DNA of 64,000 nt from Fodinibius sp034521915 (GTDB taxonomy: Bacteria > Bacteroidota > Rhodothermia > Balneolales > Balneolaceae). Of this stretch, positions 54,907-64,000 are shown in pieces (within the stretch, counting starts at the first letter, position 1; every line of letters starts with the position of its first letter). Location: positions 1 through 64,000 of the forward strand of contig NZ_JAXHLU010000015.1 in the NCBI RefSeq assembly GCF_034521915.1, written 5' to 3'. The notes beneath the pieces were generated by a model. The model was not told the DNA's origin. It saw nothing but the letters and a program-made list of their open reading frames with translations, and ran no database searches. The position numbers were made by a program, and so were the translations under genes.

Positions 54907-57243
54907 ATGCCTGTAATTCGTATTAATTCCCTTCCTCGTGCTCTGTTTTTAGCTGGTTTTGTGGTTCTGATGATGTTGACGATATCTGAAGTAAAGGCGC
55001 AGTCGTTTGATCATGAACCTTATCCAAAGTTGGATTTTAACTTCGTAGACTTAGAACTCAATTTAGGCGTTCAACCTCAAAACCTGCGTATTGATGGGGA
55101 GGCAAAATATCAGGTTGAGGCTAATATTAGTGGGGCCGATACGCTGACGCTTTATGCTTCTCACATGGATATCAGTAATGTTTTAGTAGACGGAAATGCA
55201 GCAGATTTTTCGCTCCAAAATGATTCCCTGTTTATTCTCGTGGATGATTCCGCAGAGGCGGGGTCGCAATTCGAAGTAAATATCCGGTATTCGGGACGTC
55301 CGCAATTTGGCGTACTACAAAATCGTAATGAAACGATCTGGAGTTCTCAGCTGCCACGAGCACAACGGCATTGGGTTCCTATTGTAGATCATCCGCAGGT
55401 AACGCTTAAAACAACATTTAATATTTCGGTTCCGTCAGGTGTACAGGTTTGGGCTACCGGAACAAAAGCAGAGGAAGAAGTGCTTTCGGTGGATGCCATG
55501 CGTTATCAATTTGTATCACAAAAAGAGGTGCCGGCTTCCAGTTTGGCTTTTGCAATCGGAAGTTTTGAGAATGAATCAACCAGATACGGAGAAAAGAAGA
55601 TTAATTTGGCTGTAGAAAAATCGCTTGGCAGCCAAATCGATCCGCAGGCATTACTACAGAATACACAAGATTACCTGGCATCGGTAGAAGAAAAACTGCA
55701 GCGTCAATATCCTTATGAACAGCTGCAGGTTGTGGTGTTGGAAGATCACAACGGAGAGACAAAATCGTGGGGAGCATCGACCATATTTTTGTATAAAAAT
55801 AGAGGGGACTTGGATACGCAATTGATGCGCGGCATAATAGGCCAGTGGTTTGGAGTAAAGCAGCGTGAGCGACAATGGAGCCAGGCCGATGCCATCACGC
55901 TGAGTCAGACGCTGTTGCTCCAGGAGTTGACGTCAGAGAGTAGTACGTTGAGCAGTAAAGATCAGCCGCAAGGGTTCGCCCATTCGTTGTATTCGCAGTT
56001 TGGACCGGAACGATGGAATAGCTGGCAAAAAGGTATTGGATCTTGGCAAAATGAATCGGTAAAAGCATTTATGCGGGATTCATTACCTGAGATGCTGGAT
56101 CTTGGCGGTGTAATAAGTTGGGAAGAATATGCGAATTTTTGGTACGATCATCTTGGCCAGCCGTTATTTAACCGTCCGCAATTTTCTGTTGATGCTAAGG
56201 AATCATCATCCCCAAAAGACTCGGTAGCCTATGAGGTTTATTACGAATTCAATGAAGCCGAGGGAACACTTAAACTGCGATTTAAAGCTACCCATGGTTA
56301 TTTCGGGGAACTTACAACCATAGAAGCCTATGCGATGTATCCCGGGAAAGTTGATACCTCGAAAGTGACCTTTACGGGCAAGGAAGATTCCATCGTGCTG
56401 CAGGTACAGCCGACCATTAATACCCTGCGGTTGTCCGCTGAAGATCACCCGACGCTGACACTCGATGAGTTTAAGCCGGCCTCATTTTTGATTAGTGAAC
56501 TTCGTAACGGAGAGACGGTTGAGGAGCGTGCAAAAGCCGCCCGAAAACTGGGATACCACAGCGATAATCCGGATCTGCAGCTGGCCATTCAGGATTTTAT
56601 GAAGCAGGATTTGGAGCCCAAAGTAGAGGCGGGACTTCTGCTATCCATGGCAGATATTACGGATGGGGCATCCGGTACTGAGCAGGTATTTTTGGATGCG
56701 CTGAAGAGTGATCATCAGGTTATTCGTGAGGCGGGATTAATGGCGCTGCAAAATTATCCTCAGAACAGTACGGTTGTGAATACGGTACAGGCGGTGGCAC
56801 AACGAGCTGATGAACTCTCAATGTTCAAAAAAGCTACGCAAGTGTTGACATCTGTGATGGCCGAGGAATCATTCAGTGGATTTGTAGAATCTGTCGTTCA
56901 GTCGGACTCGGTGGGAATGCGATCAATTTTTGCTGTTCAGGAGCTGGCCAATATGGGGCAAATCGAAGATGCTGTGGAACAGGCCAATCTGTTTACGGAT
57001 CAGGAATATGCATACCCCATTCGAAGTCGGGCATATCAGCTTCTTATTCAGCATGATCGTGCTGCGGCCAATTGGCTCGGTCGCGCCGAAGAATTGACTC
57101 AAATTGCTGATCCCCGTATTCGGTTCTTGGTTCTACGGGGCATGGAGCAGAATATAAATGATGAAATACGAGCGTTTCTTAAGGATTACAGGCAGGATGA
57201 ATACGATGCTCGCGTTTATCGAAAAATTGAGGAGCTTCTTTAG
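54907..57243 (+). CDS. M1-aminopeptidase-like protein without zinc site, exported
   Basis: 778 aa from the ATG at 54907 (a TTG lies 12 bases earlier). Signal segment about 7-32, ending VKAQS. The layout is M1 peptidase: an N-terminal beta domain (about 45-225) and the central region KSWGASTIFL (where GAMEN is expected). At the HExxH place it reads MRGIIGQWFG (R308-G-I-I-G312), so both His and the Glu are lost while QWFG is kept. The second zinc motif NEGFA is also missing. The C-terminal half (about 480-778) is HEAT-like helical repeats (ESFSGFVESVVQSDSVGMRS). It cannot be an active M1 zinc peptidase; I infer a scaffolding or binding role. Confidence 0.78.
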   Translation: MPVIRINSLPRALFLAGFVVLMMLTISEVKAQSFDHEPYPKLDFNFVDLELNLGVQPQNLRIDGEAKYQVEANISGADTLTLYASHMDISNVLVDGNAADFSLQNDSLFILVDDSAEAGSQFEVNIRYSGRPQFGVLQNRNETIWSSQLPRAQRHWVPIVDHPQVTLKTTFNISVPSGVQVWATGTKAEEEVLSVDAMRYQFVSQKEVPASSLAFAIGSFENESTRYGEKKINLAVEKSLGSQIDPQALLQNTQDYLASVEEKLQRQYPYEQLQVVVLEDHNGETKSWGASTIFLYKNRGDLDTQLMRGIIGQWFGVKQRERQWSQADAITLSQTLLLQELTSESSTLSSKDQPQGFAHSLYSQFGPERWNSWQKGIGSWQNESVKAFMRDSLPEMLDLGGVISWEEYANFWYDHLGQPLFNRPQFSVDAKESSSPKDSVAYEVYYEFNEAEGTLKLRFKATHGYFGELTTIEAYAMYPGKVDTSKVTFTGKEDSIVLQVQPTINTLRLSAEDHPTLTLDEFKPASFLISELRNGETVEERAKAARKLGYHSDNPDLQLAIQDFMKQDLEPKVEAGLLLSMADITDGASGTEQVFLDALKSDHQVIREAGLMALQNYPQNSTVVNTVQAVAQRADELSMFKKATQVLTSVMAEESFSGFVESVVQSDSVGMRSIFAVQELANMGQIEDAVEQANLFTDQEYAYPIRSRAYQLLIQHDRAAANWLGRAEELTQIADPRIRFLVLRGMEQNINDEIRAFLKDYRQDEYDARVYRKIEELL

Positions 57244-57259
57244 TGGGATAGGTTATCTA

Positions 57260-57343
57260 AAATTCTCAGGGTTTTTCAGATGAAGGATGAAAGATTACAT
57301 ATCTCTACTATAGCCTATTTATATACCTAAACCCTGAGGATTT
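57260..57343. repeat. Long-loop hairpin, degenerate family B copy
   Basis: AAATTCTCAGGGTTT (57260-57274) and AAACCCTGAGGATTT (57329-57343) are inverted with 3 mismatches to AAACCCTCAGGGTTT and a 54-bp loop. Directly after the M1-like gene. Confidence 0.62.
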
Positions 57344-57549
57344 CAATCACCAAAGAATTTTGGTAACCATTTTTTTAACGCTGCTTTTAGGTACGAAAAT
57401 CTTGGGGGTTTTAACAAAAGTTTATTTATATCCGGTGACAATACTCATCACCGCCACGGAAAGGATATTATTACGAGAGCTACGGAACAAGATAGAGGAC
57501 GCTTAAGCCATCTTCCCAATACTCACTTCTCATATCTCATTACCCAAAC
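57344..57549. other. Gap after repeat, no gene
   Basis: AT-rich. Contains another weak repeat-like string AATCTTGGGGGTTTT near 57400. No ORF or terminator recognised. Confidence 0.4.
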
Positions 57550-58854
57550 CTACCCCTGCCGAACCCACTTCATGAGTTCTTTCCAGTTGGTACTCTTACC
57601 ATAACTGAGAATGCCCACACTGTAGATTTTAGCACTTAGCCACATCGTGCCCATGAAGGTACCGATCATCAACAAAATTGAGAGCGATATTTGCCAAAAT
57701 GGGACATCAGTGATGGCGATGCGTGTAATCATCACGATGGGGGTGCAGAACGGAATCAGTGAGCCAATAACTGAAAGCGTGCCATCGGGATTATTCATCG
57801 TTTGGAACATAATAATATAGGCCACAAAAATAGGAACCATAACAGGAAACATATACTGCTGGGTGTCGGCTTCAGAATCTACGGCTGAGCCAATTGCTGC
57901 AAAAATGGAAGCGTAAATGAGGTATCCGAGGATAAAAAAGATAGCAAAGTAGATAATCAGCGAAGTGTCAATAGTGGGAATCGAAAATACTTCGGGATCA
58001 ATACCTTGTGAGCCTTGTGCTGCTTGGGCAGTCTCGGGCATATTTGACATCTGTTCACTAAGAAATATTCCGGCTAATGGTCCCGCTGCCGCGGCAAGTC
58101 CCAAAAGGGAAGCGACCCAAAAGGTCATTTGGGTGAGAGCCAAAGCTCCTATACCGGCTAATTTTCCAAAAAGTAGCTCGATAGGTTTTACTGATGATGC
58201 AATAACTTCAATAATACGATTGGTTTTCTCCTCGATTACGCTTCGGGTAATCAGACCGCCGTATCCCGAAATAGCACCAAAAATAATAGCTCCCATAATA
58301 AAACCCACAATAGTTAAAAAGCCTGTATCGTCTTCGGTTTCTTCGCCTGTTTCGGTGAGTTTAGTCGTCGTCAGGGAAATATCACTCTCATAAATCTTTT
58401 GAACATCTTCCGATACATTGGCCCGAGCAAGCCGCTCATTGCGGATAACTTCGCGTAAATCAGTACGCAGGGTATTTTGTAGTTTGAGTCCGCCACTGCC
58501 GCTGGATACAAATTCCGGATTTTTCTGTCCTTCAATATGCGATTCTTCAAGAACGATAAACCCATCTATTTCTTCGCGTTGGACTAATGACTGTAATGAA
58601 TCTTCGGCAAGATCGGATAAGTCTTTATAGCGATCGGGAGCTATTTCTTGCAGCCGGGGATACAAAACCTCTGTTCGGTCGGCTATGCCGATAGTCTGTT
58701 CGGTATCGGAATCCCATAAGGAAATACCTATTACAATGCCAAAAAAGACAACCATTCCCAGTGGAATTAAAACCGTTGCAAGAATAAAGGCTTTAGAACG
58801 GATGCGGGTCATGTATTCCCGCTTGAGCACAAGTAGAATTTGTCGCAGACTCAT
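57550..58854 (-). CDS. ABC-2 type permease (NatB-like)
   Basis: 434 aa. First membrane segment near 21-47 (FILATVLIPLGMVVFFG), then a long extracytoplasmic loop (about 50-180) and five further segments (about 183-205, 235-262, 300-325, 335-355, 385-407). This is the NatB/ABC-2 layout. The ATPase gene 58865-59785 lies 10 bp upstream in the same operon. NatAB-type exporters move sodium ions or other small toxic compounds; which one applies here is not visible. Confidence 0.9.
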   Translation of the reverse strand: MSLRQILLVLKREYMTRIRSKAFILATVLIPLGMVVFFGIVIGISLWDSDTEQTIGIADRTEVLYPRLQEIAPDRYKDLSDLAEDSLQSLVQREEIDGFIVLEESHIEGQKNPEFVSSGSGGLKLQNTLRTDLREVIRNERLARANVSEDVQKIYESDISLTTTKLTETGEETEDDTGFLTIVGFIMGAIIFGAISGYGGLITRSVIEEKTNRIIEVIASSVKPIELLFGKLAGIGALALTQMTFWVASLLGLAAAAGPLAGIFLSEQMSNMPETAQAAQGSQGIDPEVFSIPTIDTSLIIYFAIFFILGYLIYASIFAAIGSAVDSEADTQQYMFPVMVPIFVAYIIMFQTMNNPDGTLSVIGSLIPFCTPIVMITRIAITDVPFWQISLSILLMIGTFMGTMWLSAKIYSVGILSYGKSTNWKELMKWVRQG

Positions 58855-58864
58855 GGTGAATAAT

Positions 58865-59785
58865 TTACGCTAATTCGTTGGGATTAATATTGTCTTCGCC
58901 GACGGTGGAGATAAAGATTTCGGTAAGAGAGGGTTCTACGCGCTCAAATTTATAAATTTCGGCGTGATTCATGGCTTTCTTGAGGATCTCCTGCATGGAT
59001 TGCCCGTTAAGCACACGAATTTCGGCGTAATTTGCTGATCGATTGTTGATGCGCACATCCTGTAGATCATCCAGAAAAGCATCGTTCCCTTCAAACTCTA
59101 TGTTGACGGTGTTTTTGCCATAACGCTGTTTTATCTCGCGCAGATTTCCCTTAAGTACGGCTTTGCCATTATTAAAGAGGCAGATATCATCACACATCTG
59201 CTCAACTTGTTCCATGCGGTGCGTCGAAAATAAAATGGTATTCCCGTTGTCGCGTAGTTCGATGACGATCTCTTTTAGCATTTCGCTGTTGATGGGATCA
59301 AGGCCGCTGAACGGTTCATCAAAGATATAGATGTCGGGATTATGTGCAATGGTAGCGATGAACTGAATTTTTTGAGACATCCCTTTAGAGAGCTCACCGA
59401 CCTTTTTATCGAACCAGTCGGCCGCTTCAAATCGATCGAGCCAGTAGCGGATTTTTGTTTTGGCCTCCTCGTGCGATAGTCCCTTGAGTTGTGCCAGGTA
59501 GATGAGCTGTTCTCCTACTTTCATTTTTTTGTACAGTCCACGCTCTTCGGGCATGTAGCCGATCATGCTTTGCGTCTTTGAGCTTACGGGATAGCCGCTA
59601 ATAGTTACCGTACCACTGTCGGCTATAAGGATGTGGTTTATAATGCGAATTGCTGTTGTTTTGCCGGCGCCATTTGGACCGAGTAACCCAAAAATGCGTC
59701 CCTTTGGAATTTCAAAACTCACATTATCAACGGCTTGTGTATCTCCAAAAGATTTAGAAATATTGCTTACTTCAATTACAGCCAT
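58865..59785 (-). CDS. ABC transporter ATPase (NatA-like)
   Basis: 306 aa. Walker A GPNGAGKTT (about 35-43), signature LSKGMSQKIQF (about 131-141), Walker B IYIFDEPFSGLDP and the switch in STHRMEQ. The C-terminal 80 residues (after FNNGKAVLKGNL) are a DUF4162-like tail common in exporters. It starts 10 bp before the permease start when read on the minus strand, so the pair is one operon. A divergent glgA promoter shares the upstream gap. Confidence 0.94.
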   Translation of the reverse strand: MAVIEVSNISKSFGDTQAVDNVSFEIPKGRIFGLLGPNGAGKTTAIRIINHILIADSGTVTISGYPVSSKTQSMIGYMPEERGLYKKMKVGEQLIYLAQLKGLSHEEAKTKIRYWLDRFEAADWFDKKVGELSKGMSQKIQFIATIAHNPDIYIFDEPFSGLDPINSEMLKEIVIELRDNGNTILFSTHRMEQVEQMCDDICLFNNGKAVLKGNLREIKQRYGKNTVNIEFEGNDAFLDDLQDVRINNRSANYAEIRVLNGQSMQEILKKAMNHAEIYKFERVEPSLTEIFISTVGEDNINPNELA

Positions 59786-59947
59786 ATGTGTGATTGATGA
59801 TTATTTTTCACTGAAAGTAGGATAAAATTATAGATAAAGAAAGATTTTGATTGAAGCATAAAGTTTTGATTATTTCAACATGATCAAACTGCGGTAAAAT
59901 ACTGCTCTGCAAAGAATCTTACAGCTTATTTTAACTCTATTTCAAAA

Positions 59948-61384
59948 ATGAAAGTATTTCATCTAAGTGCCGAATGTTATCCCGTTGCAAAAGTAGGTGG
60001 ATTAGCAGATGTGGTTGGGGCATTGCCAAAATATCTCAATAATGAATTGGCCGAGGCTTCGGTAGTGATGCCCAAATATGCCAATGAATGGATGGAGAAT
60101 CACACTTTTGAGACCGTGCTACAGGGTAGTGCACCGCTGGGAGATTGGCATTTTGATTTCTCGATCGAGCGAGAGACGGAAAATACGCTTGGATTTCCGT
60201 TGTATGTAGTCGACATTCCCGGTCGGTTCGATCGTCGCGGCATTTATACCGATGCCGATACGGGCAATAGCTACTGGGATGATTTTGAGCGTTTTGCCAG
60301 TTTCCAAATTGCTGTGTTAGACTGGTTTAACAGGATGAAGAAAAAGCCCCATCTGTTGCATTGCCACGATCACCATACCGGGCTGGTGCCCTTTATGCTC
60401 ACCGAGTGTTATCGTTATGATGATCTTAAACATATTCCCACTGTATTGACGGTACATAACGCGGAATATCATGGAGAGTTTGACCGGGGAAAGGGATATA
60501 TGTTACCTGACTTCGACGAGCGCAATTTTGGTCTGCTCGATTGGGATGGGAAATTAAACTGCCTTGCAGCGGGACTTAAAACCTGTTGGCAGATCACAAC
60601 CGTTTCCGAATCGTATATGAAAGAGCTGTCGTATAACAGTAACGGTTTGGAATTGCTGTTTCAAAATGAGCAGCAGAAGTCACGAGGTATTATCAACGGT
60701 ATCGATACCAGTGTATGGGATCCGGATAACGACCCGATGATTGCCCATTCATACAATAAGCGCAAGACCGCTGACGGTAAACGGAAAAACAAGAAGGTGC
60801 TCTGCGAAAAGTTCGGACTGGATCCTCAATATCCGACTATATCATTTATTGGTCGGCTTGTTCATGAAAAGGGAGCCGATCTGTTACCCGATCTTTTCCG
60901 TTCATTTTTAGAGTCCGAGCAGTCGGTAAATTTCATTGTTTTGGGAACCGGTAATCGGGAGTTGCACCACCAATTTGAGTCGATGAGTAATCGTTTTATC
61001 GGTTATTTTGATGCGACGTTGGATTATAACGAGTCGCTAGCCCATCAGATTTATGCAGGCAGCGACTTTATGATTATGCCGTCGCGCGTGGAACCCTGTG
61101 GGCTTAATCAGATGTATTGCATGCGCTATGGAACTGTACCTATTGTACGAAATGTTGGAGGATTAAAAGATACCGTTATAGATATCAGCAGAGATGACGG
61201 TTATGGATTTACCTTCAACGATTTTACCTTTCATGCAGCGCATGATGCTGTGCAAAGGGCCATAGATTTATTCAAAGACGGCCGAAAAATGGCAGGCATT
61301 CGTAAAAGAATTATGAATTTGGATTTTTCTTGGAATGCTTCGTCTAAAGAATATATTAAAATGTATAATGAACTAATCGAATAA
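59948..61384 (+). CDS. glgA: Glycogen synthase (ADP-glucose type)
   Basis: 478 aa, GT5 family. The nucleotide-sugar motif KVGGLADVVGALPKYL starts at K15. Further marks are TVLTVHNAEYHGEF, INGIDTSVWDPDND, ISFIGRLVHEKGADLLPDL and PSRVEPCGLNQMYCMRYGTV. It elongates alpha-1,4-glucan from ADP-glucose. glgC starts 29 bp downstream, giving a two-gene glycogen synthesis operon. Confidence 0.95.
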   Translation: MKVFHLSAECYPVAKVGGLADVVGALPKYLNNELAEASVVMPKYANEWMENHTFETVLQGSAPLGDWHFDFSIERETENTLGFPLYVVDIPGRFDRRGIYTDADTGNSYWDDFERFASFQIAVLDWFNRMKKKPHLLHCHDHHTGLVPFMLTECYRYDDLKHIPTVLTVHNAEYHGEFDRGKGYMLPDFDERNFGLLDWDGKLNCLAAGLKTCWQITTVSESYMKELSYNSNGLELLFQNEQQKSRGIINGIDTSVWDPDNDPMIAHSYNKRKTADGKRKNKKVLCEKFGLDPQYPTISFIGRLVHEKGADLLPDLFRSFLESEQSVNFIVLGTGNRELHHQFESMSNRFIGYFDATLDYNESLAHQIYAGSDFMIMPSRVEPCGLNQMYCMRYGTVPIVRNVGGLKDTVIDISRDDGYGFTFNDFTFHAAHDAVQRAIDLFKDGRKMAGIRKRIMNLDFSWNASSKEYIKMYNELIE

Positions 61385-61413
61385 TAGGTAACTAACTAAC
61401 AGAAATCATACTT

Positions 61414-62685
61414 ATGCGTAGAAAAGTAATTGCGGTAATATTAGGCGGTGGACAGGGTACGCGATTATATCCATTAACTAAATTGCGATCGAAACCTGCG
61501 GTACCTATTGCGGGAAAATATCGCTTGGTGGATATACCTATTTCAAACTGTATTAACTCAGGGCTACGACGTATTTATGTTCTTACCCAGTTTAATTCTG
61601 CGTCACTAAATCGCCATATCAAAAACACGTATAATTTTGACGTTTTTAGTCGTGGCTTTGTAGATATATTGGCTGCGGAGCAAACTCCGGACAGTAAAAA
61701 TTGGTACCAGGGCACAGCCGATGCGGTACGCCAGTCAATCCATCATATGGAGAATCACAGCCATGAGCACGTTCTTATTTTATCCGGTGATCAGCTCTAC
61801 CAGATGGATTACCGCAAGATGATGAAAAGGCACGAGGATAACGATGCAGATATTACCATTGGTACTATTCCCGTAGTGGCTGAGGATGCTACCGGTTTTG
61901 GTATTATGAAGACAAATCAAGAAGGATTTATCGAAAGCTTTGTTGAGAAGCCTGATTTTGATGAGCTCGAAAAATGGAAATCCGATACTCCGGACAAATT
62001 CAAAAAAGAAGGAAAAGAATATTTGGCTTCCATGGGGATTTATATCTTTAAAAAGGATGTCCTCAATGAATTATTTGAAGAGTATGATGAAGCCACTGAT
62101 TTTGGAAAAGAAATAATACCCGAAGCCATTGATACTGATTACAAAGTTCAAAGCTATGAGTTTGATGGCTATTGGACCGACATCGGGACGATAAAATCAT
62201 TTTTTGACGCGAACTTGGCCTTAACAGATGACCTTCCCCAGTTTAATCTCTTTGACAATGAGGACTTTATCTATACCCATGCCCGGATGCTGCCTGCATC
62301 TAAATTGTCGGGTACCACTTTTGATCATTCGGTAATGGCCGAAGGGTGTATTGTAGAAGCCAGCCGTATTGAGCGATCGGTTATTGGAATTCGATCACGA
62401 ATAGGAAAGGGTACCACTGTCGAACACTCTATTGTCATGGGGAATGATTTTTTCCAATCTCAGGAAGAGATACAGGATAGTAGTGAGAAAAATCCACCTA
62501 TGGGAATTGGCCAGCGTTGTTTCATCAGCAATGCTATTATCGATAAAGACGTTAAAATTGGAGATGATGTACGTATTGCCGGCGGCGATCATCTCGAAGA
62601 TGGGGAGTATGAAAACTATCATGTTGTTGATGGCATCGTGATTGTACCTAAGGGAGAAGTTATCGAAGATGGAACAAAGATTTAA
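61414..62685 (+). CDS. glgC: Glucose-1-phosphate adenylyltransferase
   Basis: 423 aa. Makes ADP-glucose for the glycogen synthase upstream. The nucleotide-binding start is VILGGGQGTRLYPLTKLRSK (residues 8-27); the glucose-phosphate region has FVEKPDFDEL; the C-terminal left-handed beta-helix follows (EGCIVEASRIERSVIGIRSR). Regulatory Lys/Arg residues of the family cannot be assigned by eye. A hairpin terminator lies 22 bp after the stop. Confidence 0.95.
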   Translation: MRRKVIAVILGGGQGTRLYPLTKLRSKPAVPIAGKYRLVDIPISNCINSGLRRIYVLTQFNSASLNRHIKNTYNFDVFSRGFVDILAAEQTPDSKNWYQGTADAVRQSIHHMENHSHEHVLILSGDQLYQMDYRKMMKRHEDNDADITIGTIPVVAEDATGFGIMKTNQEGFIESFVEKPDFDELEKWKSDTPDKFKKEGKEYLASMGIYIFKKDVLNELFEEYDEATDFGKEIIPEAIDTDYKVQSYEFDGYWTDIGTIKSFFDANLALTDDLPQFNLFDNEDFIYTHARMLPASKLSGTTFDHSVMAEGCIVEASRIERSVIGIRSRIGKGTTVEHSIVMGNDFFQSQEEIQDSSEKNPPMGIGQRCFISNAIIDKDVKIGDDVRIAGGDHLEDGEYENYHVVDGIVIVPKGEVIEDGTKI

Positions 62686-62707
62686 TAGTCTCGAGATATA
62701 ATTAGTG

Positions 62708-62739
62708 AGTATTGAGGAGGCTTTTACTCAATACTTTTT
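62708..62739 (+). terminator. Terminator of the glgAC operon
   Basis: AGTATTGAG (62708-62716) pairs with CTCAATACT (62727-62735), followed by T-run. Confidence 0.85.
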
Positions 62740-62834
62740 CTTGAATCTGATAATCTCACCTCGGTCCGCAGTCTCGCTGCGGATCGTTGTAATTTTACGA
62801 GTCATCTAAATCCATGTACGATGATCTAATAACT

Positions 62835-63557
62835 TTACAACTTTCGCAGGTATCGTTTTATCTGTTTATGTTTGTATCCCGAAAGGGGTCGAAGTGCTTC
62901 CCAAAGTTGAAGTACTTTTTTGTCAAGAGATGAATACTGGGTAACTGTGGAGTAGTTCTGGTAAAATATGCTATCGGGATACCGTTCAGAGTCGTTCATT
63001 AGCCCTAAAATTTGTGTTATTTCCTCTCTGATTACGTGATTTCTGCGCTCTTGGCTCTGATCAATATTAATTAAAATCTTTCCTTTAGTAACGTGTTTTT
63101 CTTTGGGGGTCCACTGAATAGAGAAATAACCGCTGTTATTGTGGGCATAATCGGGAGCATTTTTCTCAAATCCTTTCTTATCGGTAAAATAGATCGAGAT
63201 ATTAGCCTGCTCGTTTACAAGGTGAAGGTTGGTGAATGATAATATATTGTTGAGTTCACTAACAACGCCGGCAATTTCCATAGAATCAGCAGTTGTAAAA
63301 TCACCCAAAAGCTTAATTCTAATTGGTTTATTCCAGGTAACCAGGCCATCACCGCCTTTGTATTCTGAGCCAAATGCAATTTCCAGGAAGTAATCAGTGA
63401 GCTCATCAGTGATCACCAGGTTTTTACTTTTAATATTTTTCTCTGTCTGCCTGCTTAGAGAGGAGGGGATTTGAGTACTTGCACAGGATATCCCAATGAG
63501 AAAAATAAATATAAATATGCCTGCTAAGCTTAGGGCCGGCTTTGGGATTGCTGTCAT
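62835..63557 (-). CDS. DUF2927-like exported protein
   Basis: 240 aa from the ATG at 63557 (MTAIPKPAL); the longer frame to 63593 would overlap the exonuclease gene. A hydrophobic leader (about 5-22) ends in GISCAS, a possible lipoprotein Cys. The C-terminal core VIREEITQILGLMNDSERYP followed by DSIFYQNYS matches the DUF2927 signature as I recall it, a family with a gluzincin-like HExxH replaced by REExxQ. Middle strands (ISIYFTDKKGFEKNAPDYAH) fit the same family. Function not known. Confidence 0.78.
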   Translation of the reverse strand: MTAIPKPALSLAGIFIFIFLIGISCASTQIPSSLSRQTEKNIKSKNLVITDELTDYFLEIAFGSEYKGGDGLVTWNKPIRIKLLGDFTTADSMEIAGVVSELNNILSFTNLHLVNEQANISIYFTDKKGFEKNAPDYAHNNSGYFSIQWTPKEKHVTKGKILINIDQSQERRNHVIREEITQILGLMNDSERYPDSIFYQNYSTVTQYSSLDKKVLQLWEALRPLSGYKHKQIKRYLRKL

Positions 63558-63567
63558 GATAGGGCGA

Positions 63568-64000
63568 TTAGTCGTTATTTCCCTGTATTTCATTGAGCTT
63601 ATTCATGGCCCTGTCATTAAGATTATCGAACAGTTCCTTGTCGATATCGCCGACGGTATATTTTAGATGTAGCCAAACGACATAGGTTGCCATGACATCC
63701 TCGTAGCAATAGTGCTCAATTTCGGCAAGTTTATCTTCACGAAACATTTTTAACACTTCATTGCCTTCACCGGTTTGTTTAAAGGGGATGCCGATCAGAT
63801 ATCCCAAGTGTTTGAGTTTTGGCCACGAGCTTGCACCATAGTTGCTGAATTCATCAAGCAGATCAACATTGTCGTTGCTATAGCGATATTTGATATCGTA
63901 GTGATTCAGCCGCTTGGGCATCTGTAGCCCGTGTTTGAGGGCACGATAGGTGAGCAGCGGTAAATCAAAACCGCGTCCGTTGTGATGCACCAACCCAAAA
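63568..64000 (-). CDS. PolB-like 3'-5' exonuclease domain protein, partial
   Basis: Only the C-terminal 140 or so residues are in the window; the frame continues beyond 64000. The visible part holds HNGRGFDLPLLTYRALKHG (exo II-like motif with Asp) and HYCYEDVMATYVVWLHLKY (exo III-like, YxxxD). This matches the family of predicted 3'-5' exonucleases related to the PolB proofreading domain (DnaQ fold). The exo I residues lie outside. It ends 10 bp before the DUF2927-like start and is likely cotranscribed. Confidence 0.83.
   Translation of the reverse strand, partial: FGLVHHNGRGFDLPLLTYRALKHGLQMPKRLNHYDIKYRYSNDNVDLLDEFSNYGASSWPKLKHLGYLIGIPFKQTGEGNEVLKMFREDKLAEIEHYCYEDVMATYVVWLHLKYTVGDIDKELFDNLNDRAMNKLNEIQGNND

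Overview
The window looks like chromosome of a marine or halophilic member of the Balneolota/Rhodothermota side of the Bacteroidetes group, most likely Balneolaceae-like. This is an inference from gene content: a choice-of-anchor B protein with FG-GAP repeats, a TolB-propeller/amidohydrolase fusion, a 63-residue histone H1-like protein, GH3/beta-lactamase and penicillin acylase exported enzymes, a GlgA/GlgC pair, weak Shine-Dalgarno sequences and one promoter-like TAtcTTTG box. I saw no rRNA, tRNA or CRISPR array.

Layout. (1) 1-6.0 kb is a copper-response cluster: a TAT-exported multicopper oxidase (minus strand, frameshifted and cut by the left edge), a divergent CusR/CusS-like two-component pair, a methyltransferase, a SHOCT-tail membrane peptide, a very Met-rich exported protein and a divergent P-II protein. 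Three promoter regions here share CTTAA[A/G]-N5-CTTAAA direct repeats with an 11-bp period, a good candidate operator for the response regulator. (2) 6.1-12.5 kb is AT-rich and partly decaying: a lipoprotein with two in-frame stops, a truncated and frameshifted alpha/beta hydrolase, a membrane protein with a nonsense codon, and several small unknown proteins. (3) 12.9-17.4 kb is an ABC ATPase / FtsX permease / AttH-like lipocalin operon for envelope lipid or lipoprotein traffic. (4) 17.5-22.9 kb holds a HelD/UvrD-like ATPase, a 362-bp IS3-family deletion remnant with both ends and a 3-bp duplication, a methyltransferase, a possible divergent GIY-YIG protein and a HIT protein. (5) 23.2-30.6 kb holds a fatty-acid desaturase and three consecutive exported beta-propeller/FG-GAP proteins. 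(6) 30.9-38.8 kb holds a STAS protein, the H1-like protein, a coupled minus-strand group (GH3-beta-lactamase, two-domain cytidine deaminase, acetylglutamate-kinase-like protein) and a penicillin acylase. (7) 39-49.4 kb is metabolism: 3-hydroxyacyl-CoA dehydrogenase, the propeller-amidohydrolase fusion, threonine dehydratase, threonine aldolase, an ArgD-like aminotransferase and a ChaN-like protein. (8) 50-64 kb holds Tex, an inositol-phosphatase/HisN-like enzyme, a zinc alcohol dehydrogenase, an M1-aminopeptidase-like protein that has lost its zinc site, a NatAB-like ABC exporter, glgA-glgC, a DUF2927-like protein and a PolB-like exonuclease cut by the right edge.

Two families of dispersed inverted repeats punctuate the intergenic spaces from 39 kb onward. 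One has TGTCAT...CTGA-type arms inside AGRCCTTTRCAAAA-like ends. The other has 15-bp AAACCCTSAGGGTTT-type arms around 50-54-bp loops. Several genes carry single-base frameshifts or in-frame stops (copper oxidase, GH3, hydrolase, membrane protein). Some may be assembly errors rather than real decay, and only reads can decide.
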